This document shows, piece after piece, positions 16,679-24,994 of a stretch of DNA of 64,000 nt (positions are counted from its first letter, which is position 1; each line of letters begins with the position of its first letter). Under the pieces are notes generated by a model. It searched no databases and was not told the DNA's origin. It saw nothing but the letters and a program-made list of their open reading frames with translations. The translations under genes were made by a program, and so were the position numbers. Source of the DNA: Fodinibacter sp963747405 (GTDB lineage: Bacteria > Actinomycetota > Actinomycetes > Actinomycetales > Dermatophilaceae); assembly GCA_963747405.1 (NCBI GenBank), contig CAVVFG010000023.1, forward strand, positions 58,901 through 122,900, given 5' to 3'.

Positions 16679-17707
16679 ATGGTTGCCAACCTGGCGTTGT
16701 CCGTGGCCAAGCAGGCCGCGGCAACGGCACGCAAGGCCGTCGGCTCCCGGGGGTCGGCGGCCAAGGCCGCGACGCCCGACGGCTCCACGACGAAGGTGAC
16801 CAAGGCGGCGACGGCCGCGAAGTCCGCGCCGGAGAAGACGTCGGCCCCTGCCACCAAGGCTGCGGCGAAGAAGGCACCGGCGAAGAAGGCACCGGCGACG
16901 AAGGCGGCGCCGGCGAAGAAGGCACCCGCCACCACGTCGGCTCCCGCAACGAAGGCTGCGGCGAAGAAGGCACCTTCGAAGAAGGCTGCGGCGAAGAAGG
17001 CACCGGCGACAAAGGCTGCGGCGACGAAGGCACCGGCGACAAAGGCTGCGGCGACGAAGGCACCGGCGACGAAGGCGGCGCCGGCGAAGAAGGCACCCGC
17101 CACCACGTCGGCTCCCGCAACGAAGGCTGCGGCGAAGAAGGCTCCGCCGAAGAAGGCACCGGCGAAGAAGGCACCGGCGAAGAAGGCACCCGCGACCAAG
17201 GCCGCGCCGGCACGCAAGGCCGCGACCACGAAGGCGGCACCGGCTACACCCACGACTCCCCGGAAGGCAGCTCCCGTGACGAAGGCATCCGCCACGAAGG
17301 CGGCGACCCGCACGCCGGTCCTCGTCGTCCGCGAGGACGAGACCCCGTGGACCGCGAAGGAGCTCAAGGCGGTGCGTACCGAGCTCGAGCACGACATCGA
17401 GCAGCTGCGCTCGGAGGTGGCGCACGCCCAGAGCGACCTGGTCGACCTGATGCGCGACTCCGGCGACGGTGCGGGTGACGACCAGGCCGACGCAGGAGCC
17501 AAGACCTACGAGCGTGAGCAGGAGATCTCGTTGGCCAACAACGCCCGCGAGATGCTCGAGCAGAACGAGCACGCCCTCGAGCGGCTCGACGACGGCACCT
17601 ACGGCATCTGCGAGTCCTGCGGCAACCCGATCGGCAAACTTAGGCTCCAGGCCGCTCCCCGTGCGACGCTATGCATGCCATGCAAGAAGAAGCAGGAGCG
17701 CCGCTGA
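16679..17707 (+). CDS. TraR/DksA C4 zinc-finger protein with long Lys/Ala/Pro repeat region
   Basis: The C-terminal third (about residues 225-342) is a DksA/TraR domain: a coiled coil beginning WTAKELKAVRTELEHDIEQL and a C4 zinc finger, CESCG followed by CMPCKKK. Such proteins act at the RNA polymerase secondary channel. The N-terminal two thirds are histone-H1-like repeats of AKKAPAKKAP and ATKAA that should bind DNA non-specifically. I chose the ATG at 16679 (342 aa), which has GGAAG about 10 bp upstream and lies after the predicted transcription start. The gene contains an 87-bp exact direct repeat. It overlaps the start of lspA. Role as a nucleoid-associated transcription factor is inference. 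Confidence 0.88.
   Translation: MVANLALSVAKQAAATARKAVGSRGSAAKAATPDGSTTKVTKAATAAKSAPEKTSAPATKAAAKKAPAKKAPATKAAPAKKAPATTSAPATKAAAKKAPSKKAAAKKAPATKAAATKAPATKAAATKAPATKAAPAKKAPATTSAPATKAAAKKAPPKKAPAKKAPAKKAPATKAAPARKAATTKAAPATPTTPRKAAPVTKASATKAATRTPVLVVREDETPWTAKELKAVRTELEHDIEQLRSEVAHAQSDLVDLMRDSGDGAGDDQADAGAKTYEREQEISLANNAREMLEQNEHALERLDDGTYGICESCGNPIGKLRLQAAPRATLCMPCKKKQERR
16885..16971 (+). repeat. 87-bp exact direct repeat, copy 1 (in TraR-like gene)
   Basis: Identical to 17056-17142 over 87 bp. The offset of 171 bp is 57 codons, so gain or loss of the unit keeps the frame. Confidence 0.85.
17056..17142 (+). repeat. 87-bp exact direct repeat, copy 2 (in TraR-like gene)
   Basis: Second copy of the repeat at 16885-16971. 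Nucleotide identity rather than only amino-acid similarity suggests a recent in-frame duplication. Confidence 0.85.
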
Positions 17708-18258
17708 CGCCCAGCCCGTCCAGCCCGTCCACGCCGGCCCCGGTCCACACCGGTGGCCGGCGACGGCTGTACGTCGTGCTGCTCGGGCTCGCCGCCGCGG
17801 TCCTCGTGCTCGACCAGGCCACCAAGGTGTGGGCCCTGGCGTCGCTGACCCCGGGTGACCCGGTGCGCCTCGTGGGGTCGGCCATCCGGCTCAACCTGAT
17901 CCGCAATCCCGGGGCCGCGTTCTCGATCGGCAACGGGTCGACCTGGCTGCTCACGGCCGTCTCGCTCGCCATCCTGGTCTGGGTCGTCATCGCCGCGCGC
18001 AAGGTCGGCAACCTGCCGTGGGCGGTGGCGCTGGGGCTGCTCCTCGGCGGCGCGGTGGGCAACCTCATCGACCGGGTCTTCCGGGCCCCCGGGCCGGGTC
18101 GCGGCCACGTCGTCGACTTCATCGACTACTTCGGCCTGTTCATCGGCAACGTCGCCGACATCGCCATCGTCGTGGGCGCCGGCATCATCATGGTGCTCTC
18201 GTTCCGGGGCACGTCGCTGTCCGGCCCGGTGCACCACCCCGAGCACGCCGATGCCTGA
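17671..18258 (+). CDS. lspA: Lipoprotein signal peptidase LspA
   Basis: Aspartic membrane protease that removes signal peptides from prolipoproteins. The core has four TM segments and the family signatures NLIRNPGAAFSI, GGAVGNLIDRV and VDFIDYFGLFIGNVADIAI. The two catalytic aspartates are those of NLIDR and NVADI. The start is uncertain: ATGs at 17671 and 17680 both lie inside the end of the preceding gene and lack a clear ribosome site, while AGGAG at 17691-17695 suggests initiation near 17704 on a non-standard CTG. The N-terminal 30 residues are Pro/Ser-rich. It overlaps the following gene by 8 nt. Confidence 0.93.
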   Translation: MHAMQEEAGAPLTPSPSSPSTPAPVHTGGRRRLYVVLLGLAAAVLVLDQATKVWALASLTPGDPVRLVGSAIRLNLIRNPGAAFSIGNGSTWLLTAVSLAILVWVVIAARKVGNLPWAVALGLLLGGAVGNLIDRVFRAPGPGRGHVVDFIDYFGLFIGNVADIAIVVGAGIIMVLSFRGTSLSGPVHHPEHADA

Positions 18259-19174
18259 CGCCCGCACCGTGCTGGTGCCCGACGGCCTCGAGGGCGAGCG
18301 GGTCGACGCCGCAATCGCCCGGCTGTTCGGCCTGTCCCGCACCCGCGCCGCCGACCTGGCCGCCGAGGGCGGCGTCAGCGTCAACGCCAGCAACGTCGGC
18401 AAGAGCCACCGGGTGAGTGCCGGCGACATGCTCGAGGTGCTGCTCCCGGCATCCCCCACCAGCCCGACCCTCGAGGTCGTCGCCGAGCCCGTGCCCGGGA
18501 TGACGGTCGTCCACTCCGACGAGGACATCGTCGTCGTCGACAAGCCGGTCGGTGTCGCGGCCCACCCGAGCGTGGGCTGGACCGGGCCCAACGTGCTGGC
18601 CGGGCTCAAGGCCGCGGGCTACCGCATCTCGACCAGCGGGGCCAGCGAGCGGCAGGGCATCGTCTCGCGGCTCGACGTCGGCACCTCCGGCCTGATGGTG
18701 GTCTGCGCCAGCGAGCGCGGCTACTCCGTTCTCAAGCGGGCCTTCAAGGAGCGCCGGGTCGACAAGACCTACCACACGCTCGTGCAGGGGCTGCCCGACC
18801 CGCTCGTCGGCACCATCGACGCGCCGATCGGGCGCCACCCGGGGCACGACTACAAGTTCGCGGTCATGGACTCCGGCAAGCACGCCGTCACGCACTACGA
18901 GCTGGTCGAGGCGTTCCGGCACGCCTCGCTGCTCGAGATCCACCTCGAGACCGGCCGCACCCACCAGATCCGGGTGCACATGGCCGCGGTGCGCCACCCC
19001 TGCGTCGGCGACCTCACCTACGGCGCCGACCCGACCCTGGCGGCGCGGCTCGGCCTGCAGAGGCAGTGGCTGCACGCCGTCGGGCTGGGCTTCGCGCACC
19101 CCGGCTCGGGGGAGTGGGTCACCTTCGAGAGCCCCTACCCGCAGGACCTGCAGCTGGCGCTCGACCGCCTCTGA
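18251..19174 (+). CDS. RluA/RluD family 23S rRNA pseudouridine synthase
   Basis: Isomerises specific uridines to pseudouridine, most likely in 23S rRNA. The 307 aa contain an N-terminal S4 RNA-binding domain (about residues 12-70, with RVDAAIARLFGLSRTRA) and a catalytic domain with RLDVGTSGLMVV, in which the Asp of RLD is the catalytic residue. TGRTHQIRVHMAAVRHP is the second family motif. The lspA-rluD pairing is common in bacteria. Exact target uridines cannot be told from sequence. Confidence 0.92.
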   Translation: MPDARTVLVPDGLEGERVDAAIARLFGLSRTRAADLAAEGGVSVNASNVGKSHRVSAGDMLEVLLPASPTSPTLEVVAEPVPGMTVVHSDEDIVVVDKPVGVAAHPSVGWTGPNVLAGLKAAGYRISTSGASERQGIVSRLDVGTSGLMVVCASERGYSVLKRAFKERRVDKTYHTLVQGLPDPLVGTIDAPIGRHPGHDYKFAVMDSGKHAVTHYELVEAFRHASLLEIHLETGRTHQIRVHMAAVRHPCVGDLTYGADPTLAARLGLQRQWLHAVGLGFAHPGSGEWVTFESPYPQDLQLALDRL

Positions 19175-19329
19175 GGCTCCCCGACCTTCCCTGGCAGCGG
19201 CCGCGCAACACGCCGTCGAGCGGCGGTCGGGGCGGCTGTTCGCAGCAGAAGTGGGGGGATGCCGGTCCCGTGCCGGACCGGGTGGGCGACACGAGCCCCG
19301 ACACGCCGAGCGGTGTCCTCGGGCCGACC

Positions 19330-19335
19330 TAGGAT
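19330..19335 (+). promoter_or_regulatory. -10 box of a probable leaderless or near-leaderless dnaE transcript
   Basis: TAGGAT ends 8 bp before the ATG at 19344. The same bases (AGGA) could alternatively serve as a ribosome binding site, so the assignment is open. Confidence 0.4.
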
Positions 19336-19343
19336 GGTCGGCG

Positions 19344-22300
19344 ATGTCCTCCCCGAACGCCTCGACGCCCACAGCCACGACCCCCCACCGCGTGACGACC
19401 GCAACGCCGGGGAAGGGCTCCGACTCGTTCGTCCACCTGCACGTGCACACCGAGTACTCCATGCTCGACGGCGCGGCGCGGATCGGCGACCTGTTCAGCC
19501 GGGCCGCCGAGATGGGGATGCCGGCCCTGGCCACCACCGACCACGGCTACGTCTTCGGGGCCTACGAGTTCTGGAAGAAGGCGCAGGGCACCGGTGTCAA
19601 GCCGATCATCGGCGTCGAGGCCTACGTCACCCCGGGCACCCACCGCACCGACAAGACCCGGGTCAAGTGGGGCGACGAGCGCAGCAGCCCCGGAGACGAC
19701 GTGTCGGGCTCGGGCGCCTACACGCACATGACCCTGCTGGCGCGCGACAACACCGGCCTGCACAACCTGTTCCGGATGGACAGCCAGGCCTCGCTCGACC
19801 AGGTCTACGCCAAGTGGCCGCGCGTGGACCGCGAGCTGCTCGACCGCTACGGCAAGGGCCTGATCGCCACCAGCGGCTGTGCGTCGGGCGAGATCCAGAC
19901 CCGGCTTCGGTTGGGACAGTACGCGCAGGCCAAGCAGGCGGCATCCGACTTCCAGGACATCTTCGGCAAGGAGAACTTCTACTGCGAGGTCATGGACCAC
20001 GGTCTCGACGTCGAGCGCCGGTCGATGAAGGACCTCATCCGGTTGGCGCGCGAGCTCGACATGCCCTTCGTCGCCACCAACGACCTGCACTACACCAGCC
20101 CCGACGACGCCAAGGCGCACTCGGCCCTGCTGTGCGTGCAGTCCGGCTCGACGATGATGGACCCCACCCGGTTCAAGTTCGACGCCGACGAGTTCTACCT
20201 CAAGAGCCCGGCCGAGATGCGGCACACCTGGCGCGAGCTGCCGCAGGCCTGCGACAACACCCTGCGCATCGCCGAGATGTGCGACATCTCCTTCACCGAG
20301 GACGAGGGGCGCTACATGCCCCGCTTCCCGTGCCCGCCCGGCGAGAACGAGGAGAGCTGGTTCGTCAAGGAGGTGCAGCGCGGGCTGAGCGAGCGCTTTC
20401 CCGGTGGCATCCCCGACTACGCCCGCAGGCAGGCCGACTACGAGACGGAGGTGATCGCCGGAAAGGGCTACTCGGGGTACTTCCTCGTCGTCGCCGACTT
20501 CATCACCTGGGCCAAGGACAACGGCATCCGGGTCGGCCCCGGGCGCGGGTCGGGCGCCGGGTCGATGTGCGCGTACGCGATGAAGATCACCGACCTCGAC
20601 CCGATACCGCACGGGCTGATCTTCGAGCGGTTCCTCAACCCCGAGCGGCCCTCGCTGCCCGACTTCGACGTCGACTTCGACGAGCGCCGGCGTGGTGAGG
20701 TGATCCGATACGTCACCGAGAAGTACGGCAGCGACCGGGTGGCGCAGATCGTCACCTACGGCACCATCAAGGCCAAGCAGGCGGTCAAGGACGCCGCGCG
20801 GGTCATGGGCCACCCGTTCGCGGTGGGGGAGCAGCTCACCAAGGCGATGCCGCCCGACGTCATGGGCAAGGGCGTGCCGCTGTCGGGCATCTACGACCCC
20901 ACCTACCCGCGCTACGGCGAGGGCAAGGAGTTCCGCGACCTCGTGGCCACCGAGCCGCACCTGCAGGAGATCGTCGAGACCGCCAAGGGCCTCGAGGGGC
21001 TCAAGCGGCAGTGGGGCGTGCACGCCGCCGGGGTCATCATGAGCAGCGAGCCGCTCGTCGACGTCATCCCGATCATGCGCCGCCTGCAGGACGGCCAGGT
21101 CATCACCCAGTTCGACTACCCGAGCTGTGAGGCGCTCGGCCTGGTCAAGATGGACTTCCTCGGGCTGCGCAACCTCACCATCCTCGACGACGCCATCGCC
21201 AACGTGAAGAGCAACCGGGCCGAGGACATCGACCTCGACGCGCTGAGCAAGGACATGACCGACCAGGCCACCTACGACCTGCTGGCCCGCGGCGACACTC
21301 TCGGCGTGTTCCAGCTCGACGGTGGTGGCATGCGCACGCTGCTCAAGCTGATGCAGCCCGACAACTTCGAGGACATCTCGGCGGCGCTCGCGCTCTACCG
21401 GCCCGGGCCGATGGGCGTCAACGCGCACACCAACTTCGCGCTCCGCAAGAACGGCAAGCAGGCGCCGGTGCCGCTTGACCCACAGCTCGAGGGCAAGCTC
21501 CAGCCCGAGATGATCGAGGCGCTCGCCCCGATCCTGGGCACGACCCACGGCCTGGTGATCTACCAGGAGCAGGTCATGGAGATCGCCCAGAAGCTCGCCG
21601 GCTACACGCTGGGCAACGCCGACCTGCTGCGCCGCGCGATGGGCAAGAAGAAGAAGGAGGTCCTCGAGAAGGAGTACGTCCCCTTCTCCGAGGGGATGAA
21701 GGGCAGGGGGTTCAACGAGGCGTCGATCGCCGCGCTGTGGGGCGTGCTGGTCCCCTTCTCCGACTACGCGTTCAACAAGGCGCACACCGCCGCCTACGGG
21801 CTGGTGTCGTACTGGACGGCCTACCTCAAGGCCAACTACCCGGCCGAGTACATGGCCGCCCTGCTCACCTCCGTCGGGGACGACAAGGACAAGTCGGCCC
21901 TCTACCTCGGCGAGTGCCGGCACATGGGCATCAAGGTGCTCCCGCCCGACGTCAACGACTCGATCGGGCAGTTCGCCGCCGTCGGCACCGACATCCGCTT
22001 CGGGCTGCAGGCCATCCGCAACGTCGGACACAACGTGGTCGAGGCCATCGTCGCCGCCCGCCAGGAGAAGGGGAGGTTCACCTCCTTCCGCGACTTCATG
22101 TCCAAGGTGCCGGCCGTGGTCTGCAACAAGCGCACCATCGAGTCGCTCATCAAGGGTGGGGCCTTCGACGGGCTGGCCGAGACCCGGATGGGCCTGCTGC
22201 GGGTGCACGAGGAGTACGTCGACGCGTTCGTCGCGGTCAAGCGCCAGGAGGCGATCGGCCAGGACAGCCTGTTCGGGGCGTTCGGCGACGACTCCGCCGG

Positions 22301-22988
22301 CGACTCCGGCGGCGACCTGATGGGGCTCACGGCCGTTCCCGGCGTCGAGTGGGACAAGTCGACGCTGCTGACCTTCGAGCGCGAGATGCTCGGGCTCTAC
22401 GTCTCCGACCACCCGCTGTTCGGCCTCGAGCACCTGCTGGCGCAGCACGCCGACACCCCCATCGCGGCGCTGACCAGCGACGACGCCGGCAAGCCGGAGG
22501 GCTCGATGGTCACCGTCGCCGGGCTGATCACGGGCCTGCAGGTCAAGCGCACCAAGAAGGGCGACCTCTGGGCGATCGCCACCGTCGAGGACCTCGCCGG
22601 CGCCATCGAGTGCCTGTTCTTCCCCAGCGCCTACATGACCGTCGGGCCGATGCTCCAGCAGGACGTCGTGGCCGTGGTGCGCGGCAAGGTCAACCGCCGC
22701 GACGACACCGTGTCGATCTACGCCCAGGAGCTCACCCTCCCCGACGTCAGCGAGGGGCCGCGTGGGCCGGTCGTCGTCACGATGGAGACGGCGCGGGCGA
22801 CGGCGCAGCGGGTCGAGGAGCTCAAGACCGTGCTCACCAACCACCCGGGCACGACCGAGGTGCACCTCAAGCTGGTCAAGCCGGGACGGTCGGTCGAGAT
22901 CAGGCTCGACCCGGCCTTCCGGGTCAACGCCACCGAGGCGCTGTTCGGTGACCTCAAGGTGCTGCTCGGGCCGCGCTGCCTGGTCTGA
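19344..22988 (+). CDS. dnaE: DNA polymerase III alpha subunit DnaE (DnaE1 type)
   Basis: Replicative polymerase subunit. The start at ATG 19344 gives 1214 aa; upstream in-frame codons have no family similarity. The N-terminal PHP domain begins FVHLHVHTEYSMLDGAARI and in actinobacterial DnaE1 provides proofreading exonuclease activity. The polymerase active site contains PDFDVDFDERRR with the catalytic aspartates, at about residues 435-446. Further on are the helix-hairpin-helix region and, at about residues 1055-1130, an OB fold (VTVAGLITGLQVKRTKKGD). It is transcribed with the division and lspA genes but has its own candidate -10 box. Confidence 0.96.
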   Translation: MSSPNASTPTATTPHRVTTATPGKGSDSFVHLHVHTEYSMLDGAARIGDLFSRAAEMGMPALATTDHGYVFGAYEFWKKAQGTGVKPIIGVEAYVTPGTHRTDKTRVKWGDERSSPGDDVSGSGAYTHMTLLARDNTGLHNLFRMDSQASLDQVYAKWPRVDRELLDRYGKGLIATSGCASGEIQTRLRLGQYAQAKQAASDFQDIFGKENFYCEVMDHGLDVERRSMKDLIRLARELDMPFVATNDLHYTSPDDAKAHSALLCVQSGSTMMDPTRFKFDADEFYLKSPAEMRHTWRELPQACDNTLRIAEMCDISFTEDEGRYMPRFPCPPGENEESWFVKEVQRGLSERFPGGIPDYARRQADYETEVIAGKGYSGYFLVVADFITWAKDNGIRVGPGRGSGAGSMCAYAMKITDLDPIPHGLIFERFLNPERPSLPDFDVDFDERRRGEVIRYVTEKYGSDRVAQIVTYGTIKAKQAVKDAARVMGHPFAVGEQLTKAMPPDVMGKGVPLSGIYDPTYPRYGEGKEFRDLVATEPHLQEIVETAKGLEGLKRQWGVHAAGVIMSSEPLVDVIPIMRRLQDGQVITQFDYPSCEALGLVKMDFLGLRNLTILDDAIANVKSNRAEDIDLDALSKDMTDQATYDLLARGDTLGVFQLDGGGMRTLLKLMQPDNFEDISAALALYRPGPMGVNAHTNFALRKNGKQAPVPLDPQLEGKLQPEMIEALAPILGTTHGLVIYQEQVMEIAQKLAGYTLGNADLLRRAMGKKKKEVLEKEYVPFSEGMKGRGFNEASIAALWGVLVPFSDYAFNKAHTAAYGLVSYWTAYLKANYPAEYMAALLTSVGDDKDKSALYLGECRHMGIKVLPPDVNDSIGQFAAVGTDIRFGLQAIRNVGHNVVEAIVAARQEKGRFTSFRDFMSKVPAVVCNKRTIESLIKGGAFDGLAETRMGLLRVHEEYVDAFVAVKRQEAIGQDSLFGAFGDDSAGDSGGDLMGLTAVPGVEWDKSTLLTFEREMLGLYVSDHPLFGLEHLLAQHADTPIAALTSDDAGKPEGSMVTVAGLITGLQVKRTKKGDLWAIATVEDLAGAIECLFFPSAYMTVGPMLQQDVVAVVRGKVNRRDDTVSIYAQELTLPDVSEGPRGPVVVTMETARATAQRVEELKTVLTNHPGTTEVHLKLVKPGRSVEIRLDPAFRVNATEALFGDLKVLLGPRCLV

Positions 22989-23132
22989 CGGTGCCACCCA
23001 CAGCCATGGTGTCGTCGCGGCGGATCTGGGGGGCGCCGAGCGCCCGACCTGCGTACGTCAGCACGTCCTGGGCCTGTTGGTGTGCGCCGACAGCGCTTAG
23101 GGTGGCACCGCCTGATCCCATAAGGAGAGAAC

Positions 23133-24905
23133 ATGACCACAACTCGTCGGCGCCTGCTCGGCGCCGGTGTCGCCGCGACCGCGATGGCTGCACTCGTAGC
23201 CGGCCCGCCCGCCCTCGCCTCGGAGGGTAAGAAGCCCGCCGGCAAGGGCAACCCCAACCTCACGACGGTGCAGCTGCTGTCGTTCAACGACTACCACGGC
23301 CACCTCGAGGCCAACGACGGGCTCCTCGCCAAGGACGTCGACCCGTCGCAGACCCCCGTGGGCGGCGCCGCGAACCTGGCGACCAAACTCACCGAGCTGC
23401 GCTCGGTCGCCGGCGACGCGAAGAGCCTCACGGTGGCGGCGGGTGACCTCATCGGCGGCTCCACGTTCCTCTCCGGGATCTTCCACGACGAGCCGTCTGT
23501 CGAGTCACTGAACGCGATGGGCCTGGACGTCAGCAGCGTGGGCAACCACGAGTTCGACGAGGGCACCGACGAGCTGCTGCGCATGCAACGCGGCGGCTGC
23601 CACCCCAAGGACGGCTGCTACTTCCCCGACGACCCGTATGCCGGCGCTGACTTCCAGTGGCTCGCCGCCAACGTCGTGCTCAAGGACAAGAAGTCCTCCT
23701 CGTCGCGTCACCACCATCACAAGGAGCGCACCCTGCTCCCAGCGACGGCCATCAAGAAGGTCGCCGGTACCAAGATCGGCTTCATCGGCATGACGCTCAA
23801 GGCCACCCCGACCTTGGTCAACCCGTCGGGCGTCGCGACCGTCGAGTTCAAGGACGAGGTCGAGACGGCCAACGCCGCCGCAGCCAAGCTGAAGAAGCAG
23901 GGCGTCAAGGCCATCGTCGTGCTCCTGCACGAGGGCGGCTACAACGCCGGCACCTACAACGAGTGCGTCGGCATCTCGGACCCGATCGCGACGATGGCGA
24001 CCCAGTTCAGCCCCGACATCGACGAGATCATCACGGGCCACACGCACGACCCGTACATCTGCTCCATCCCCGACCCGGCCGGCAAGCCGCGGCTGGTGAC
24101 CAGCGCGACGTCCTACGGCCAGAGCGTCACCGAGACCTCGCTCGTCATCAACACCCGCAGCGGTGAGGTGATGCGTGACCGCACCACCGCGACCAACCAC
24201 CTCGTGCCCAAGTCCCTGCCCGACGACCCGACCCAGAACGCCATCATCGACAAGTGGAACGTGCTGGCCGCCCCGCTCAAGGGCCTGGTCATCGGCAACC
24301 ACGTGGAGCCGATCACCGGTGACTCCAGCACCTGCCGCTGCACCGAGACCCCGATGGCCGACCTCGTCGCGGACGCCATCCTCGACAACACCGCGTCGCT
24401 CGGGGCGCAGGTCGCCCTGATGAACGTCGGTGGCGTTCGGGCCAGCCTGAACAAGGAGTCCTACGGCGAGGCCGTGGGTGAGATCACCTACGCCGAGGCG
24501 TTCGACATCGCACCGTTCGGCAACGTCTACGTCGCCCTGGACCTCACCGGCGCCCAGCTCAGGGAGGTGCTCGAGCAGCAGTACCAGCCCATCACGGCCC
24601 GCGGCTCCCGGCCGATGCTGGCCCTTGGGGTGTCCAACGGGTTCAACTACACCTGGGACGACACCCAGCCGCAGGGCTCGAGGGTCGTGCCCGGCTCCAT
24701 GAGGCTCAACGGCAACCCGATCGGTGACACCGACACCGTGCGGGTCGGCACGCTGAACTTCCTGGCCGACGGTGGCGACTCGTTCACCGCCTTCACCAAC
24801 GCCACCAACGTCGTCGGCGGCAGCGGTGACCTCGAGGGGCTGGTTGCCTTCTTCAAAAGCCACCCGAACCTCACTGCGCCGGCCGACCGCGTCGCGGGGC
24901 TCTGA
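23133..24905 (+). CDS. Tat-exported 5'-nucleotidase / UshA-type metallophosphatase
   Basis: Secreted nucleotidase of the UshA/YfkN type, expected to release phosphate or nucleosides from extracellular nucleotides. The 590 aa start with a twin-arginine-like signal (TTRRRLLGAGVAATAMAAL). The metallophosphatase domain has FNDYHGHLEA, GNHEFDEG and GHTHDPY metal-ligand motifs. The C-terminal 5'-nucleotidase domain contains MNVGGVRASL and FGNVYVALDLTG. An insertion at about residues 188-200 is Ser/Lys-rich with RHHHHKE, unusual for the family. There is no C-terminal anchor. AAGGAGAG precedes the ATG by about 6 bp. A perfect terminator follows. Confidence 0.93.
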   Translation: MTTTRRRLLGAGVAATAMAALVAGPPALASEGKKPAGKGNPNLTTVQLLSFNDYHGHLEANDGLLAKDVDPSQTPVGGAANLATKLTELRSVAGDAKSLTVAAGDLIGGSTFLSGIFHDEPSVESLNAMGLDVSSVGNHEFDEGTDELLRMQRGGCHPKDGCYFPDDPYAGADFQWLAANVVLKDKKSSSSRHHHHKERTLLPATAIKKVAGTKIGFIGMTLKATPTLVNPSGVATVEFKDEVETANAAAAKLKKQGVKAIVVLLHEGGYNAGTYNECVGISDPIATMATQFSPDIDEIITGHTHDPYICSIPDPAGKPRLVTSATSYGQSVTETSLVINTRSGEVMRDRTTATNHLVPKSLPDDPTQNAIIDKWNVLAAPLKGLVIGNHVEPITGDSSTCRCTETPMADLVADAILDNTASLGAQVALMNVGGVRASLNKESYGEAVGEITYAEAFDIAPFGNVYVALDLTGAQLREVLEQQYQPITARGSRPMLALGVSNGFNYTWDDTQPQGSRVVPGSMRLNGNPIGDTDTVRVGTLNFLADGGDSFTAFTNATNVVGGSGDLEGLVAFFKSHPNLTAPADRVAGL

Positions 24906-24924
24906 GCACAGCACCCGTGCAGTA

Positions 24925-24960
24925 GCGAGGGCCGCACCCCCACCGGGGTGCGGCCCTCGC
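24925..24960 (+). terminator. Perfect 16-bp hairpin after the 5'-nucleotidase gene
   Basis: Arms 24925-24940 (GCGAGGGCCGCACCCC) and 24945-24960 pair without mismatch around a CACC loop, 19 bp after the stop codon. Confidence 0.85.
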
Positions 24961-24982
24961 CGCGCGACCCCCGGGCCCGGCA

Positions 24983-24988
24983 TACAGT
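24983..24988 (+). promoter_or_regulatory. -10 box of a probable leaderless ptrB transcript
   Basis: TACAGT ends exactly 6 bp before the ATG at 24995 and no ribosome site is visible, so the start codon itself is the likely transcript 5' end. Confidence 0.55.
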
Positions 24989-24994
24989 GACGCC

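Noticed and set aside
16573..17478. Gly/Glu-rich frame overlapping the TraR-like gene
   Set aside because: It is an out-of-frame reading of the Lys/Ala/Pro repeats; the zinc-finger frame has the conserved domain.
23077..23103. TTGGTG/TAGGGT as promoter of the 5'-nucleotidase
   Set aside because: The spacing is only 15 bp and the -35 is weak; a clear ribosome site is present but the promoter is not decided.
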